From Panopea generosa (Eukaryota > Mollusca > Bivalvia > Adapedonta > Hiatellidae), in contig CM055911.1 in the NCBI GenBank assembly GCA_029582155.1, forward strand, positions 51,831,419 to 51,895,418: DNA of 64,000 bases. Direction: 5' to 3'. A program made the position numbers and the translations under genes. The notes below the pieces were generated by a model, which worked only from the letters and a program-made list of their open reading frames with translations, did no database searches and had not been told where the DNA came from. Positions within the stretch are counted from its first letter, which is position 1; each line of letters starts with the position of its first letter. Positions 1 through 11,725 of this stretch are shown piece by piece.

Positions 1-970
1 CTCGTGCTATACACAGCCTATATTCCCATATATATATACAGTACACACCCTCTCATATACACCTGCATACATGCATACATATATACATTCACACACACGC
101 ATTTACCTGCACACATGATAGTGCCACTAGCATGTTTATAGAAAGTACACATGTGTATCAATCCGAGCAATCCAGAATCACGACTCTCTTAATGGACATC
201 AAGGATGAGCGGATTTGTCAAATGAGTCACCCTCTATCAATTAACTTACTTATTCACTTACTTTCTCAATTAATTGATTGATTATCTTTTCGCTAAATTC
301 AATTGTAAAAAAATATATAAAAATACAACGAGATATTAATATCTATCTGTCTTTAAGACTTCGGTTTTCTAATTAACGTTATCTATTTTCTTTCGAAATA
401 GTGAAGTTTTCTTTAAACACATCTGGTCTTGTTAATCTGCCACGCCTGCTTTGGAGCAAAAGGGTGCTTAAGACAAAAAATATATAAAAAAGGTCGGTCC
501 TTAAAGTTTACAATTGAATTAATTTCCAATTGGAACCGTCAAACATAGACGAATTTCCAACTTGAGTACAAATAACAAAAACATTATACTGGATTCAATG
601 CATCTGCGCAGTGTATCATATATACATTGTAAAACGGTAATGCATTTGGAAGAAAAAATTTATATACCATGCTCGAATACGCTTGTCTGTCAATATCGAA
701 CGCTTGGAAGACATGACAACTCTGGTATATGTTAAACAAACTTTATATAGACGTTATGGACATTTTGCAGGAGCACAAGCGACGACCTCACCATGATTGA
801 ATGATTGTTTTTTTTGCTTGGAATAAGTTCACCTTTAATAGAACATCTTAAATTAATTTATTTGACATAAATACGTCAAAAAAATAATGATAAAGATATT
901 TAAAGTGCGGAGGAAAGCTTAAATACAGCTGTTTACATTTTTATCATGTGTCGCATATCAACAGATCATT
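1..970. other. AT-rich spacer with TA/CA low complexity
   Basis: No gene is visible. The first 120 bases are a degenerate mix of CATA, TATA and CACA steps. The remainder is unique-looking AT-rich DNA with no coding-like run on either strand. Confidence 0.6.
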
Positions 971-974
971 TTAA

Positions 975-1135
975 GTGGGGCGGTAGTGTAATGTATAATA
1001 TGTTGGTCACTCATGCAAGAGTTTGCGGGTTCGATACCAAGCTCAAACCGATGCCTTCTCATTAAATAACACTCAGTACTGGTTCTACCCAGGAAGTGGT
1101 CTCGAGAGAGAGGTTCGTATAAGCTATGAACTTTC
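975..1135 (+). mobile_element. tRNA-derived SINE, family C (copy C1)
   Basis: A tRNA-like head (GGCGGTAGTGTAATG as a degenerate A box, GGGTTCGATACC near 1027 as a B box) is followed by a body with AACACTCAGTACTGGTTCT and CCAGGAAG. The same head-plus-body order recurs at 11.6 kb and 55.3 kb, so this is a dispersed short retroposon and not a tRNA gene. The 84-codon open frame over its right half is incidental. Confidence 0.65.
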
Positions 1136-1700
1136 ATTGTTATCGAGCAAAACTAACAGGTTGTTTCGTAAAATTTGTTTCGGTGTGATATTTGATTTCA
1201 TTTTGTATAACCAAAACTGTATGAACTGCCGTCCCCATCCGTTATCAGAAAGTCATATGTCAAAATTGGCTAAATAGTCAATTATGTTAGCGCGATTCTC
1301 AAAACGGAAAAAAATGGCATGATATTGCTTCTTTAAAAAATCGCAAAAAGAATACGGGCTACTTAAAATTTATTTTGGATTCAACAATCAAGCGATTTCA
1401 TGTATCGTCATTTATGTGACATAATCATGTAAAATATTTTGTGAGAAGTGACAAATTATCACATTTGTATCTTTTGTATCGCAATATTCTTCTCAATGCT
1501 GCAAATGATGTGCTTTATTGAATTGTTACATATATACAAACTGAATTTGCAACTTTTATGTCGATTTCAAATCACCGTCTCCTTGTATTTTATCGCAGTA
1601 TTTAATCATTTATATTTATTCTATTGATACACCATCTGTCGTTTGTGTCAGTAATGGTGACAATTACTATATCTTTTCTTGAGAATATATCGATGATGTA
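1136..1700. other. AT-rich spacer
   Basis: No coding frame, RNA gene or internal repeat can be supported here. Confidence 0.5.
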
Positions 1701-1952
1701 TGTGTTTAGCGTCACTTTCAACAATTTTTCAGTCATATCGCGACGGTGTATTCTTCAGACAGTATTTTGAAGGTCATACTGGTGTATCAAAGTCCCAGTC
1801 ACATTACACTGGCACCAGACCAACAAGACCTACAGCTATCATCTAAATGCTGACAGCCAAGCGAGGAACCCTCTTGTGTATAACCTGACCGGGGATCTAA
1901 CTAACGATCTTCCGCACGCGAGGCGAACGCTCTATTACTAAACCATGCTGTG
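1701..1952 (-). mobile_element. tRNA-derived SINE, family D (copy D1)
   Basis: On the minus strand this has a tRNA-like head (right end, around 1880-1952, degenerate) and a body that ends at the left in the reverse complement of TTTAGCGTCACTTTCAAC. It matches the better copy at 28.2 kb along its length, including the CAGTCATATCGCGACGGTGT segment and the GCCAAGCGAGGAA segment. Several small indels and a ruined B box show it is an old, inactive copy. Confidence 0.75.
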
Positions 1953-3040
1953 TTAGTCATGAGAAAATAAATTATAAATTAATGATAATAATCATGAATT
2001 AAAGTGTGATAATATATATGTAGTATATCACCTGTGTTATACTTACATGTACTATGTACGATTTCATAACTATGGTAAGACAACCACTAGTTTTAATAAT
2101 CTAATGCCATACGTTTAACATACAGTGTTTAGTATATGAATATATTTTAACATATATAAGGTATTTCCAAAGATTCCAAAAAGCTTTAATTTTTTTTTTT
2201 ATAAAATTCATTTACATATTTCACAATTAGTTAATAGACGGCGTAATTTTGAATATATGTCCTGCTGCAGTGTCTTTCATAACTGACCATAAGTGCCAAG
2301 GTCATGAGTTTCTCACCTCTTAATGTGAGGGACTATTTTCTTGACCTGCAAATATACGATATGTCCAGTACTGGTCAAACATCTGGCGGATCCACGGAAC
2401 AATGATAAGCTGAACTGCCCGATGTTGAAACTGAAATAGTGGTGAAAATGCCAAAAACAACATTCATATATAAACAAAGAACATGAATGCATAAACAAAT
2501 AAAAAATGCCTAGTACATTATCATATGTGGTAAACAGTTCTATAACAAAATAAAACGTTGTTGGTTTTTCTATTCTGGTGGTGGGGTGTTGTTTTTGGGG
2601 GATTTTTTTTACTTTTGTTGTTTTGTTGTTGTTGTTTTTTGCAACGCTAATTTCAATTTAGTTGTACGAAACCAAACATGTTGATACATAAATAGTTCAT
2701 GACAATTATATTTGCATTTGAGTGTCTCACTGTCTGTGGGAATTAATTGAGTTCAATTTTACAAAAAATGATCAATATTTTTCTATAGAAACAACCAATT
2801 TCAATGAATACATTATTAGAAAAATATAACAAATCAGATTTAACTAAACGTGTTATTATTAAAATATATTTATAAATCGGTAATTCTGAATATGAGTCTG
2901 GATAGACTAAAATCATTGATTAAATTATCCACTGGAGTCATGACTGAGTGCTGGTCATGAGCATCCATAAGGTTTGTATCCTTGGCGACATTCAGCATTG
3001 AGTGATATATTTATTCCTTTTGAAATACCAGAGTTTTAAT
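1953..3040. other. AT-rich spacer with a GT-rich block
   Basis: No gene is seen. The stretch 2567-2640 is strongly strand-biased (runs of G and T, then GTTGTTGTT), resembling blocks at 58.6 and 59.0 kb. Confidence 0.5.
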
Positions 3041-3276
3041 GGGACCATCTGTGGCCGAGTGGTCTAAGACGCCATTTCAAGATCGCTTAAATCTCACCGC
3101 TAAGGTCGTAGCTTCTTGTCCAGCTCGCTTTAAAAAACTTCATGTTTGAATGTTTTCCAGTTACTTGCGTAAATGACGGTGGTTCTACACAGATCCATTA
3201 CGAGGGTATCCGCCATCAATAAAACTGGATATGCCATATATAACCTGAAATGTTTTAAATTTGCGTTTAACAAAAT
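3041..3276 (+). mobile_element. tRNA(Leu/Ser)-like SINE, family A (copy A1)
   Basis: The head holds TGGCCGAGTGGTCTAAGACG, the A-box type of class II tRNAs (Leu/Ser), and a degenerate B box. The body has TTACTTGCGTAAATGACGG then TGGTTCTACACAG, and the 3' part has CAATAAAACTGGATATGCC and ATATATAACC. The same order is repeated at 17.7, 40.2, 43.1 and 49.5 kb, with 3' fragments at 47.2 and 55.8 kb. An AT-rich 3' end is typical of a SINE tail. No intact tRNA fold is preserved. Confidence 0.8.
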
Positions 3277-4449
3277 TTACAAAATGAAAAAAATATACAT
3301 TAAGTCTTCTGAGAATATTAAATGTTAACAATTATTCATTGATAAAACACCAGGAAACATGACAAGCCCTTCTTAACTTAATATTTTACATTTGTATTCT
3401 TTTTGGTGCCTTTACAATGTATAATGCCACACAAACGTCGAGCGAAACGAGTGAAGGAAATGGTTAATTGATAAATATCTCGTTTTATGGCGCTGGACGC
3501 AGACTTTAAGGAAAAGTTAATAAATTAAGATTCGCTCATGGCACTGGGATGCATTGATTTTGTCATCAGTCTCAGATGATATTTGACTACGTTCATTAGC
3601 TTCCACTACTTTTGCCATTCACTTTTTTCCATCATTAGGACAAAGGATCACATATCTCTCTGCTACTGCTGCTGTGTTATATTTCGACTTGTTGTGCATA
3701 GTGGATTAGCTGGTGCCATAGCAACGCGTCTTTATAAGAGGAATAGTAGTTTATGGCTAACAAATGTAACATTTATTGTTTTATTGCGCAATTCTAACGA
3801 ACAACTCGCAATACAGTTTACCGCGTGTTTCTGTGCGTTCACCATTGGTTTTTGATACAGAGCTATTGTCTTATGCATTTGCCATTGCTTATGGTGTACT
3901 TTTCTTGTCTGATCAACGAATTGCGTGCAAGTTAAGACATGGAAATGTAAAATGGTTTCATGAGATAATTTATAAAAGTTCTTCGACGTGAGTGTATTTC
4001 TAAATTTCGCTCAATATACTGTATAAACCTGGATATCTGTTAAGGAATCTGTAAGTTTCGTTTTGAGAGAGATTGATGATGCATTCACGTGACAGTAATA
4101 GTTTATATCACTGTTAGGGTCACATGATACAACGCTGGTTTTAAATAAGTGTAAGAAGGCTATCATATGGCACTGAAGAGTTCACACATGTGGTATTCCG
4201 CTTATTTCATATAAATGTCTTCGTCCTTTTGATGTGAGTTCTTTATTGTAAAAATTGTTTAAAATTTAGAAAAATTATATTCTCATGCAATTGATAAAAT
4301 TTTGAAGAAAGTTTCTATGCTCAGTGGATTTGACAAAATAAGTAATTATTAATCTCTTTATTTATAGTTTTTGGGGCGGTAATGGCGTCATGTTTGTGTC
4401 CGTTAATCAGAATATTTCGTCAAGTCGTGACGGTGTTGACGTTTGAAAT
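3277..4449. other. Spacer without recognised gene
   Basis: Open frames of 90 and 71 codons at 3583-3991 overlap in different phases, lack convincing splice or start context, and do not resemble a known domain. They are of a size expected by chance. Confidence 0.45.
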
Positions 4450-5235
4450 GTATGCACATATTGTGGCAGCTGTATTATTCATTGTATATAACAAAGGTAT
4501 ATTTTATGATATTGTCTTAACGTAATTTTATTGACCTCAGGTGTACGTATTTAGTGGAATTAACGTTGTATAATACTTTCAAATTCAGGTATATTTTTTG
4601 ACAATAGTATTACTAGTATGTAAGTTGTATTTTATAACAGCGTTGGTATGTAATAATATTGAACTCTGGCCCCAAGGTTATAAAACATATGTCATGCTCA
4701 ACTCGTATCATACTCTGTCAAACAAAACTTACAGAATTTATGTTAACACAAAGTTAAGCCCAAATACTTGACTCAGCCTAATATTGGAAAGTTGATTTGA
4801 AGTAGAAAGTTACAGGTATTTACATTTATTGTGTTATAACAAGTCCATTCAAATAGTATTTAAACATGAAATATTGAACCATTTTATATATCCTCGGCCC
4901 TTGCTATATATTGTGCCGTTTGTATTATGTAATAGTATATAACGGAGATATATTTTATGGTATTGACTTCATGTCTTATGATATTGAACTCAAGAGTATC
5001 TTGAGACATTTGTATGCTGTAACAGTAATAGTAAATAACGGAAGTTTAATTGATGTATTGACTTCATGTAATACTATTGAACTGTGGTATATCCTTTGAC
5101 AGTTGTATTATATAACAGTAATATTTTATAATGTAAGTATATTTTATGGAATTGACTTCATGTAATATTGAACTGTGGTTTATCTTGTGACAGTTGTATT
5201 ATATTATTATATAGAACTTGGGTATATATTTTAGC
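4450..5235. repeat. Degenerate tandem array, about 91-bp unit
   Basis: Landmarks recur at a steady spacing: the CAGTTGTATTATAT element at about 4915, 5005, 5098 and 5189 (steps 90, 93, 91), each followed by a TATATTTTATGG-like segment, ATTGACTTCATG and ATTGAACTGTGG. Units left of 4800 are more decayed but keep parts of the pattern. The 62-codon frame at 4911-5099 lies inside the array. Confidence 0.7.
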
Positions 5236-5245
5236 AAATGATATA

Positions 5246-5269
5246 CATATATATATATATATATATATA
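5246..5269. repeat. (AT)n microsatellite
   Basis: Uninterrupted AT dinucleotides, directly right of the 91-bp array. Confidence 0.9.
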
Positions 5270-5749
5270 ACACTCATACAATTTGACTTTAATATCAAAT
5301 AATTTCGTAAAAAAATAACCAAAATCATATTCACCAAAGCGGGTGCTTACATACACTGTTGGAGCATTAATTTAACCGAATTTCACTTTACCTTTTAATA
5401 TGAAATGTTCGAAGTAGCAACTAATGAATGCTACTACCATTAGATGTAATAAACTTTATAGAGTGTTTGGATAATGTTACCTTGATTCCAACACATCCTG
5501 TTAGTCGCTTAACATGTTGCACAAATCAATTCATTGCCTTGTGTCTTCAGTGCTGTCTGTTATCAGTGACATATTACGACGATTTCATAAGCCTCGTCAG
5601 AAGCCTGCATGATATCAGATAACTTTTATACTACTTTTAACATAATGACAATGTCAAGTGTGTATAATAACACTGAATAATTAATTCATGTTTACGACAC
5701 ATGGCTTATTGTAAATTTTCTCAGAGTTCTAAAAGTCTAAAGCAAATGC

Positions 5750-5779
5750 AGAGAGAGAGAGAGAGAATGAGAGAGAAAA

Positions 5780-5833
<54 letters not shown>

Positions 5834-5850
5834 AGACAGAGACAGAGACA
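5750..5850. repeat. (GA)n microsatellite
   Basis: Nearly pure GA repeat with rare interruptions (GAAT, AAAAA, CAGA) decaying into GACAGA at the right. Open frames on both strands here are Arg/Glu or Ser/Leu repeats read out of the microsatellite and are not genes. Confidence 0.95.
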
Positions 5851-5935
5851 GAACAAAAGAAAGTGACAGACATACACACAGATAAACATACATACAAAGA
5901 ATAATGAAAGAATAATCAAGACGGTGAAGGTTAAT

Positions 5936-5940
<5 letters not shown>

Positions 5941-5994
<54 letters not shown>
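5941..5994. repeat. (CT)n microsatellite
   Basis: Pure CT dinucleotide run of about 54 bases. It is complementary to the (GA)n tract 90 bases to the left, so the two form an inverted repeat. Confidence 0.95.
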
Positions 5995-5999
<5 letters not shown>

Positions 6000-6650
6000 T
6001 TTTTGGAAGTTTTACGAAAAGTGAATGTCAGCTAGCATATGTAATCTAATTAGACTAGAAAGGAAACACATATTTTGTCATGTCTCCATTTAGTATCTTC
6101 CTAGTACTTAATTTGATATAAACAATGTCAAGGTCACCGATAATTGAATTGGCATATATTTGAATGCCATTCTTTTCGTCAAAAGGGTCATAGAAAGTAG
6201 ATTCCTACGCACACATGAAATTTAAAACTGTCAAGTACAGTTATGCAATGAGCATTTAACACTCATACAGAAGCACTATTTAACAATCCGAATTATATTT
6301 ATTAAAAAAAAAATTTACATGTGCTTTTACTCGGTCAATATGAAATCACGTAGTTATTGACACGTTTATTAACTAACTGCTTCAAATAACCGGGTCTATT
6401 AAAAGTATTATTTATGAATGTAATTGAAAAAAAGTAGGCTAGATAAGTACATGTACATGTTGTTTTTGAATGTTATTTGTGAGTGTATATGAGATATACA
6501 GAACAGGGTTTTCGACCTGTAAGGAAGCATACTGTATATTAGGACTCAGTGCACTGTAACATTAAATATATATATGGATACAGTTATTGACTATAACAGT
6601 CTCCTCTTTTAACAACGACTTGTTAAATGAACGACTTAGGTTCAAACAAC
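6000..6650. other. AT-rich spacer
   Basis: No gene, RNA or clear repeat seen. Confidence 0.5.
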
Positions 6651-6653
6651 TGG

Positions 6654-6845
6654 AAATAGTCATATTGGCAGAGTTCAAACTGGCTTTGCTTTTTACATAT
6701 TGGTCCAGTCCGGTTCATATCGGTCTTGTTTTTTTTTCATATTGATCCAGATCTGTACGTATTGGCCTTGCTATTTTTTAAATTGTTCCAGTCCGGTTCA
6801 TATTGGTATTTTTTATATTGGTCAAATTCGGCTCGTAATGGCCGC
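6654..6845. repeat. Short tandem repeat, about 42-bp unit, 4 to 5 copies
   Basis: CATATTGGTCCAGTCCGGTT and variants begin near 6696, 6738, 6780 and 6815 (steps 42, 42, 35). Each unit has a T-rich spacer after GGTCTTG or GGCCTTG. Copies differ by substitutions, so the array is old. Confidence 0.75.
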
Positions 6846-7524
6846 GTCATGTGACGTCATATTTTTTCCTCGATAACATTTTTTTTTTATAAGAAAGTTG
6901 ATTAATTAAATTTTGATGTTTAAGATGGTCATTAATGGCCCACATGAATCTATAAATGTATATTATCAAACAAAGGTTATAAAAAGTAGTAAACGAAATT
7001 ACACAACAATGTTATTTTGATTTTTAAAAAAAAAATCTAATCAATATTGGATAATAATGTATCGATCATTACAAAAGACGTATATGAAAATGAAAAAAAG
7101 AAAAGCGTGATATTATATTTCAGTACAATGCATTGCTCTTTCAGCAAGGACTTAATATTTGTGAAATATTGTCAATGAAATAAATTTACAATATTTCAAC
7201 AGTATCAGCCTAAACGTTAGAGAATTGGTAAAAATTTCGCATTTTTAGAGTGTCTAAATTCGTCAAAATTTCATAAAATATTGAAGAAATAAGCACGAAA
7301 CTATAATACTTGGTATTTGTAAGTATATTACGATGATCATTATTATATAGGACTTACTTTAAGCTCAATAATGCTCAATTATGCTCAATAACTCAATGAC
7401 GATGGCATTTCAGAAACCAAAAATGAGTGCTAATATTGTGCAATTTCGCGAAACACTAACTTTTAGGTTTTATCTTAGGAAACATAAACAAAAACGGTTG
7501 TTAATCGAGCAAACATACCAAAGC

Positions 7525-7588
7525 GTGAATGCGAAAAAGGTCTAAGTGCTTCTTTATTTATATATATTTAGACTTTTTTCGCTTTCAC
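7525..7588. repeat. Imperfect hairpin, 21-bp arms
   Basis: Arms 7525-7545 and 7568-7588 are reverse complements at 19 of 21 positions (GTGAATGCGAAAAAGG against GTGAAAGCGAAAAAAG), separated by 22 AT-rich bases. Weaker complementarity continues outward (CGAGC near 7506 with GCTCG near 7599), suggesting a small inverted-repeat element and not a terminator. Confidence 0.6.
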
Positions 7589-7599
7589 CCCTCAATACG

Positions 7600-8340
7600 C
7601 TCGTTAGCCTTTGCAGTATAACTCATTCAGATGCAGTGATAATTTTGCTGGTGCAATGAAGTTCCGAGAATGTTCATTGCACATAAATAATGCGCAAGTC
7701 TTATTACTTAACAGCAATCTCGAAGCGTGTTTATAAACAATAACCAAACAATTATGTAATATCCTGTAATTATTTATCACCGCACACTATACGCAACGAG
7801 TGCATTGATATCAGTCAACACACCTTTTATTGTGTATCGATTTATTTTAGACGGTGTGTGTGTTTTTTTCACTTTACTGTAAAGTTAGCTATACGCGTCT
7901 AATTGAAGATATAATTAAACTTATAATTAAGTTTCGTGTTATCTGTTACCTGTTATCTGTTACGTAAAATGTTTGTTTCAAAGCTCTGATGGATTTGCCT
8001 GGCCAGGTTATATTTTCTCAGAATCATAAGAACACGTGTCTGGAAGTTTTACATGATATTTTCTTACTTTTGATCTCTTTACAGTATGCTCTTACGGATA
8101 CTTAAAACTCATTATATCTGGAAAATTCTTTCAACCGGTTGTTATGTAAAAGCATCACCCGCTGTCATGTGTAGAAGTTATTGAAAAGTTTGAATTTGAA
8201 TGACATCAATGATGACTTGAAGCAATACGAATGAACCAACATGCGTGTGATTGACTTTGCATCGTGTTTTTTAATGTCCTAAGCTAAGTTTGTCCTTAGT
8301 TTGAAACAATGAATGGCAATCACAAGGCGTGTAGTAAATA
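7600..8340. other. AT-rich spacer upstream of candidate exon
   Basis: No recognised feature. It may be intronic or promoter-proximal if the exon at 8.4 kb is real; no TATA box or CpG-rich promoter is evident. Confidence 0.4.
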
Positions 8341-8343
8341 ACA

Positions 8344-8366
8344 CACGCACACACACACACACACAC
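8344..8366. repeat. (CA)n microsatellite
   Basis: CA dinucleotides ending in CTGTAG, which is also the possible splice acceptor of the exon to the right. Confidence 0.9.
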
Positions 8367-8371
8367 TGTAG

Positions 8372-8578
8372 ATTGGAATATTGTATAAGTTGAAAGGTAT
8401 GAAGAGAAGTGGTAAATTTCATGAAACGGCGTCTTTCCATAGAAGATTGAAGAACACGGACTTTTACTCTAAGTATCCGCCGAAAAGATTGGATGTTGGG
8501 CCTAAAGCCAGAAAATTTCGGGATCCCTGTATTGTGGAAATTAGGAATAGATATACAAAGGAAATAGTGGATATAGAG
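8372..8578 (+). CDS. Candidate coding exon, unknown protein
   Basis: An open frame runs from just after a TAG at 8369-8371 to a strong splice donor, GAG|GTGAGT, at 8578/8579, ending in phase 0. The first ATG is at 8399 (60 codons to the donor); alternatively CTGTAG at 8366-8371 is an acceptor and the exon is internal, giving 69 codons in phase 0-0. The peptide is basic and hydrophilic, with segments KRSGKFHETASFHRR, YPPKRLDVGPKARKFRDP and CIVEIRNRYTKEIVDIE, and its codons are more GC-balanced than the surroundings. I do not recognise the family. The acceptor has a CA repeat in place of a clean pyrimidine tract, which weakens the internal-exon reading. No partner exon was found. A chance open frame of this length is common here, so the donor and composition carry the call. 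Confidence 0.42.
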
Positions 8579-8619
8579 GTGAGTTATTTTTAAAATTTAG
8601 GGTTATTTTATGGGAGGGG

Positions 8620-8925
8620 GGGGGGTCCTCATCGGCCGACCGAGATGTTGAAGGCGTCGTTTCACCGTTATTTTCGTGAGATAGGATCCTATTCAAACAG
8701 CGAATAAGTTTACAAGGCAATCGTAGAAAATCGTTGAATCTACTCATCTCACTCTAAAATGCCATGGAAAACCTGACTAATTGACTGAAAGTGGTATTAG
8801 ACCATGTTCCAAAAATATAATTATCTAAAAATATGCGTTAACTACTGTAACAATTAGAGATTATAATAAACGTGATAAATAATCGCTCGTTCTACCTTTC
8901 GTAACGGACCAAACAATAAAAAGAA
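8620..8925. other. Spacer with short G run
   Basis: A run of nine G lies at about 8617-8625. The 68-codon minus-strand frame at 8541-8747 overlaps the candidate exon antisense and looks incidental. Confidence 0.4.
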
Positions 8926-9102
8926 TACATTAAAATCTGTGTAAGCGACCATCTCTAATAGCAGCGACTTGTCTTAAGCAACCACATTTACTACTTCTCA
9001 CGTCTATGCCTTCAGTGCAAATTAACTTGTATTAACAACCTGTCTTAAACGGTCAGGTTTGCTTTTTCTATTGACTGGCTGCTTAAGACAGGTTTGACTG
9101 TA
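8926..9102. mobile_element. MITE family F (copy F1)
   Basis: The right end GCTTAAGACAGGTTTGACTG is the reverse complement of the left-end pattern seen at 13.5 kb (ACTGTCAAACCTGT). In this copy the left end is diverged (TACATTAAAATCTGTGTAAG). About 177 bp, with internal GTCTTAAGCAACCAC and CCTGTCTTAAACGGTC. Short terminal inverted repeats and no coding capacity indicate a non-autonomous DNA element. Four to five copies occur in this window. Confidence 0.7.
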
Positions 9103-10539
9103 CATTAATTTGCAATCGACCCAAACCTATTATTTTACGGCAAAGCTTAAAAACGCAAATACAGAAACTTATCGATTTAATCTTGTAATTTATCAATATT
9201 GGGGATAAGCTGACGTTGCCCTGGCAACTGGATGTAGCGACACATTGGCTTTATTTCATACTATTTGTCATATGTTTCCTTAAAAGTAGCTTCCTACCTG
9301 TTGAGTCTGTATAAACATACGTTGATTAAAGGCAAGATTAGTAATAAAGATCTAAACGATTACGTTTATATTGCTACTTAACTTCATTAAAGTAGCCAAT
9401 AAAGGTTGTAGTGGACGGATGGGACATGACAATCATACCAAAATAACGGCAGATAGTTTTATGTGGAATGATCGTAAGAAAGTGAACTATCCAATGGTGA
9501 CGAAATTTTCATTTTGATAAATTATTTAATTTTTTTTTCTTATTACTTAATTTTAAAAGGGCTTAACATGAGAAAACATTTATACAAAAAAAATGTTAGC
9601 ACAGAATTATTTATTAATTCCCTTTAAATTTAAAAAAAAGATTAAACATCTAACACCCAAATGTACAATTACGTCCATATTTTGATGTGTACATCGTAAA
9701 CATATGTTGATTGGTTCTTGAGGTGTTGTGTTAGCTAAAATTTGAAAACACTAAAACTGTCCATGACATTAAGACATATCTCTTCTGTACTAATCTTAAT
9801 GTATATGTCTCTTTACCACGACAAATTGACGTCATTAATGTATTCGGAAAACTCCGAAATTGGTTCGGCATTTTACGTACGAAAACCGAGTTACACGGAA
9901 AACACCGAACGATGAATCGGAAGTGATATTACACACTAGGTGTATATCAAAAATGTGTCATGGGTTATTATACTCCTGCACCAAAAGTTATGGGATAAAT
10001 TGAAATATTTATGTTTATATCATTCCTCCCAGAGAACACATATTTTGATTCCAGGAGGCTATAATATCTTCTATAACAACCGTACGGATATGTGAAGTTT
10101 CTACTGACTATAACCAGATATGATGTAAATCAGTTTCATATAACACAGTGTGTCTGTTTGCAATAGATCTGCTCATACGCAATGATCATATATCATGTTG
10201 CAATGTTAAGTAGTATGACTAAAGACTATAGCAGACCAGATAAAGACAAATCCAGCGGCGGTAAAATTATCTTTAGCGATTCACTATACAGTTCAAAACA
10301 AGCAGGTAGCATAGTTCAAATAAACAATTGAGTTATATACCAGACACACATATAAATATAGCGTTTGGCAAACCGAGACGTGCGATTTGGAACAATAGAA
10401 ATCATAGACGTGTCAAGCTGGAAATGTTCGTAAAATAGTGCTGCATTTACAAATTGACAAACTGCCGTATTTGTTTCCGAGATTTCTATGCATTGTTTTA
10501 AGGCACAACTGTCTTGTTTATTTTAATCTTTATTTGAAA
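9103..10539. other. AT-rich spacer
   Basis: No gene or RNA gene could be supported on either strand. Confidence 0.45.
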
Positions 10540-10697
10540 TTAATGCAATGATTTTATGTAATTTGAACATTTATTTCGATGTAATTATTCAGATTTATAC
10601 TTTTGTTTTTATGTTTTATACCTTAATGTACAACGCCATTGAATATGAACTTGTATAGAAACAGGCGTTTTATGAAATAAAGCAGTTTCAGTTTCAG
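10540..10697 (+). mobile_element. 3' tail of a non-LTR retrotransposon (LINE), 5' truncated
   Basis: T-rich 3' UTR-like DNA leads into AACGCCATTGAATATGAAC, then a polyadenylation-type AATAAA (AAATAAAGC) and a terminal tandem GTTTCAGTTTCAG. Short tandem-repeat tails of this kind are characteristic of CR1/L2-like LINEs in invertebrates (recalled, not searched). No protein-coding part remains. The alternative, a gene's 3' UTR, is less likely because of the reiterated tail. A SINE in the opposite orientation starts immediately to the right. Confidence 0.5.
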
Positions 10698-10800
10698 CCT
10701 TGCTCAAGAACACCACAAATAGCCGTGGCGGAGTATCTAACCCGCGATCTTTCGATCATGAGTATGATGCTGTACCACTGGATATCGCGCTCCACGTATA
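10698..10800 (-). mobile_element. tRNA-derived SINE, family C' (reverse)
   Basis: Read on the minus strand: CCAGTGGTACAGCATC as A-box region, a degenerate B box (GCGGGTTAGATACTC), then TGTGGTGTTCTTGAGCAAGG at the left. The TGTCCTTGAGCAAGG-type element also occurs at 32.0 and 53.9 kb. It abuts the LINE tail at 10697. The 63-codon plus-strand frame over it is incidental. Confidence 0.6.
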
Positions 10801-11585
10801 TACAATCATGAATACAATATACATGAAGTTGGTATTGACGATCTTATTCATTTTAAAATTAAATAAAGTCATACTATTGAATTGCATATAGTACTTGTAC
10901 AACACTATATATTACCTTACATGAGCAACATTCTTCGTGTTTTGGTTTAATTTACAGGACAATCGTTGAACTTACCTTTGGTGCGACAAAGTTGTATTTA
11001 CAATGTAGCTTTTGTGCACTAAATGTATTCTTAATTTCTATTATTGTTTCTATTTCATTGTTTAATATATATATTTATAATTTGGTAGACTGGCGCTAAA
11101 CTATATTAAATAGTTGATATTAAGACAAATCGAGTCGATGACTTCTTTGGGTGCAATTGAGAAAAATATATGATTATGGAAATAGCCTAAAATATATTAC
11201 CAGACCGTGAAAGAATAAGAAAACAGATTTCTAAATTGAGAATTTGCATTCAAAAGACAAACATACATACAAACAGCATAAATACAATCTATATAGCAAT
11301 CGATCATGCCTAATTATCGAGTTTGTACTCACATTTATCAGCTATGTATCCATTTCTTCTTAACTACATACCTTCTTTATCTGACATAACAAATATAAGT
11401 TAGAATTTTATAATAACATATTGCAATTGTCATACGAAATCCCATTTTAAATATTGGACATTTATCCATATAGTTGGTTTTGCCTAACAAATAGATTTTA
11501 ACGCATTTATTGTCAATAGGATATTTAAAAAAGATTTATTTGTTCGATTAACTTAGTTGTATTTGCAAATAACTAGTATAAACAA
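10801..11585. other. AT-rich spacer
   Basis: No supported feature. Confidence 0.45.
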
Positions 11586-11725
11586 GCGGGGAGGTTCGAG
11601 CAGTGGATAGATTGATTACCGCGCCAGGGGTTGCAGGTTCGATCCACAGCACGATTCGATGTCTCTAAAATAAACACTCAGTAGTGGTTCTACACAGGCA
11701 GCGGTTTTTATACGTAATGAATTCT
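11586..11725 (+). mobile_element. tRNA-derived SINE, family C (copy C2)
   Basis: The head has GAGCAGTGGATAGATTGATT and a well kept B box, GCAGGTTCGATCCACAGC, followed by the body AACACTCAGTAGTGGTTCT and ACACAGGCAGCGG. The head-to-body spacing matches C1 and C3. Confidence 0.65.

Noticed and set aside
5701-5998. Arg/Glu-rich and Ser/Leu-rich frames on both strands
   Set aside because: Produced by the (GA)n and (CT)n tracts.
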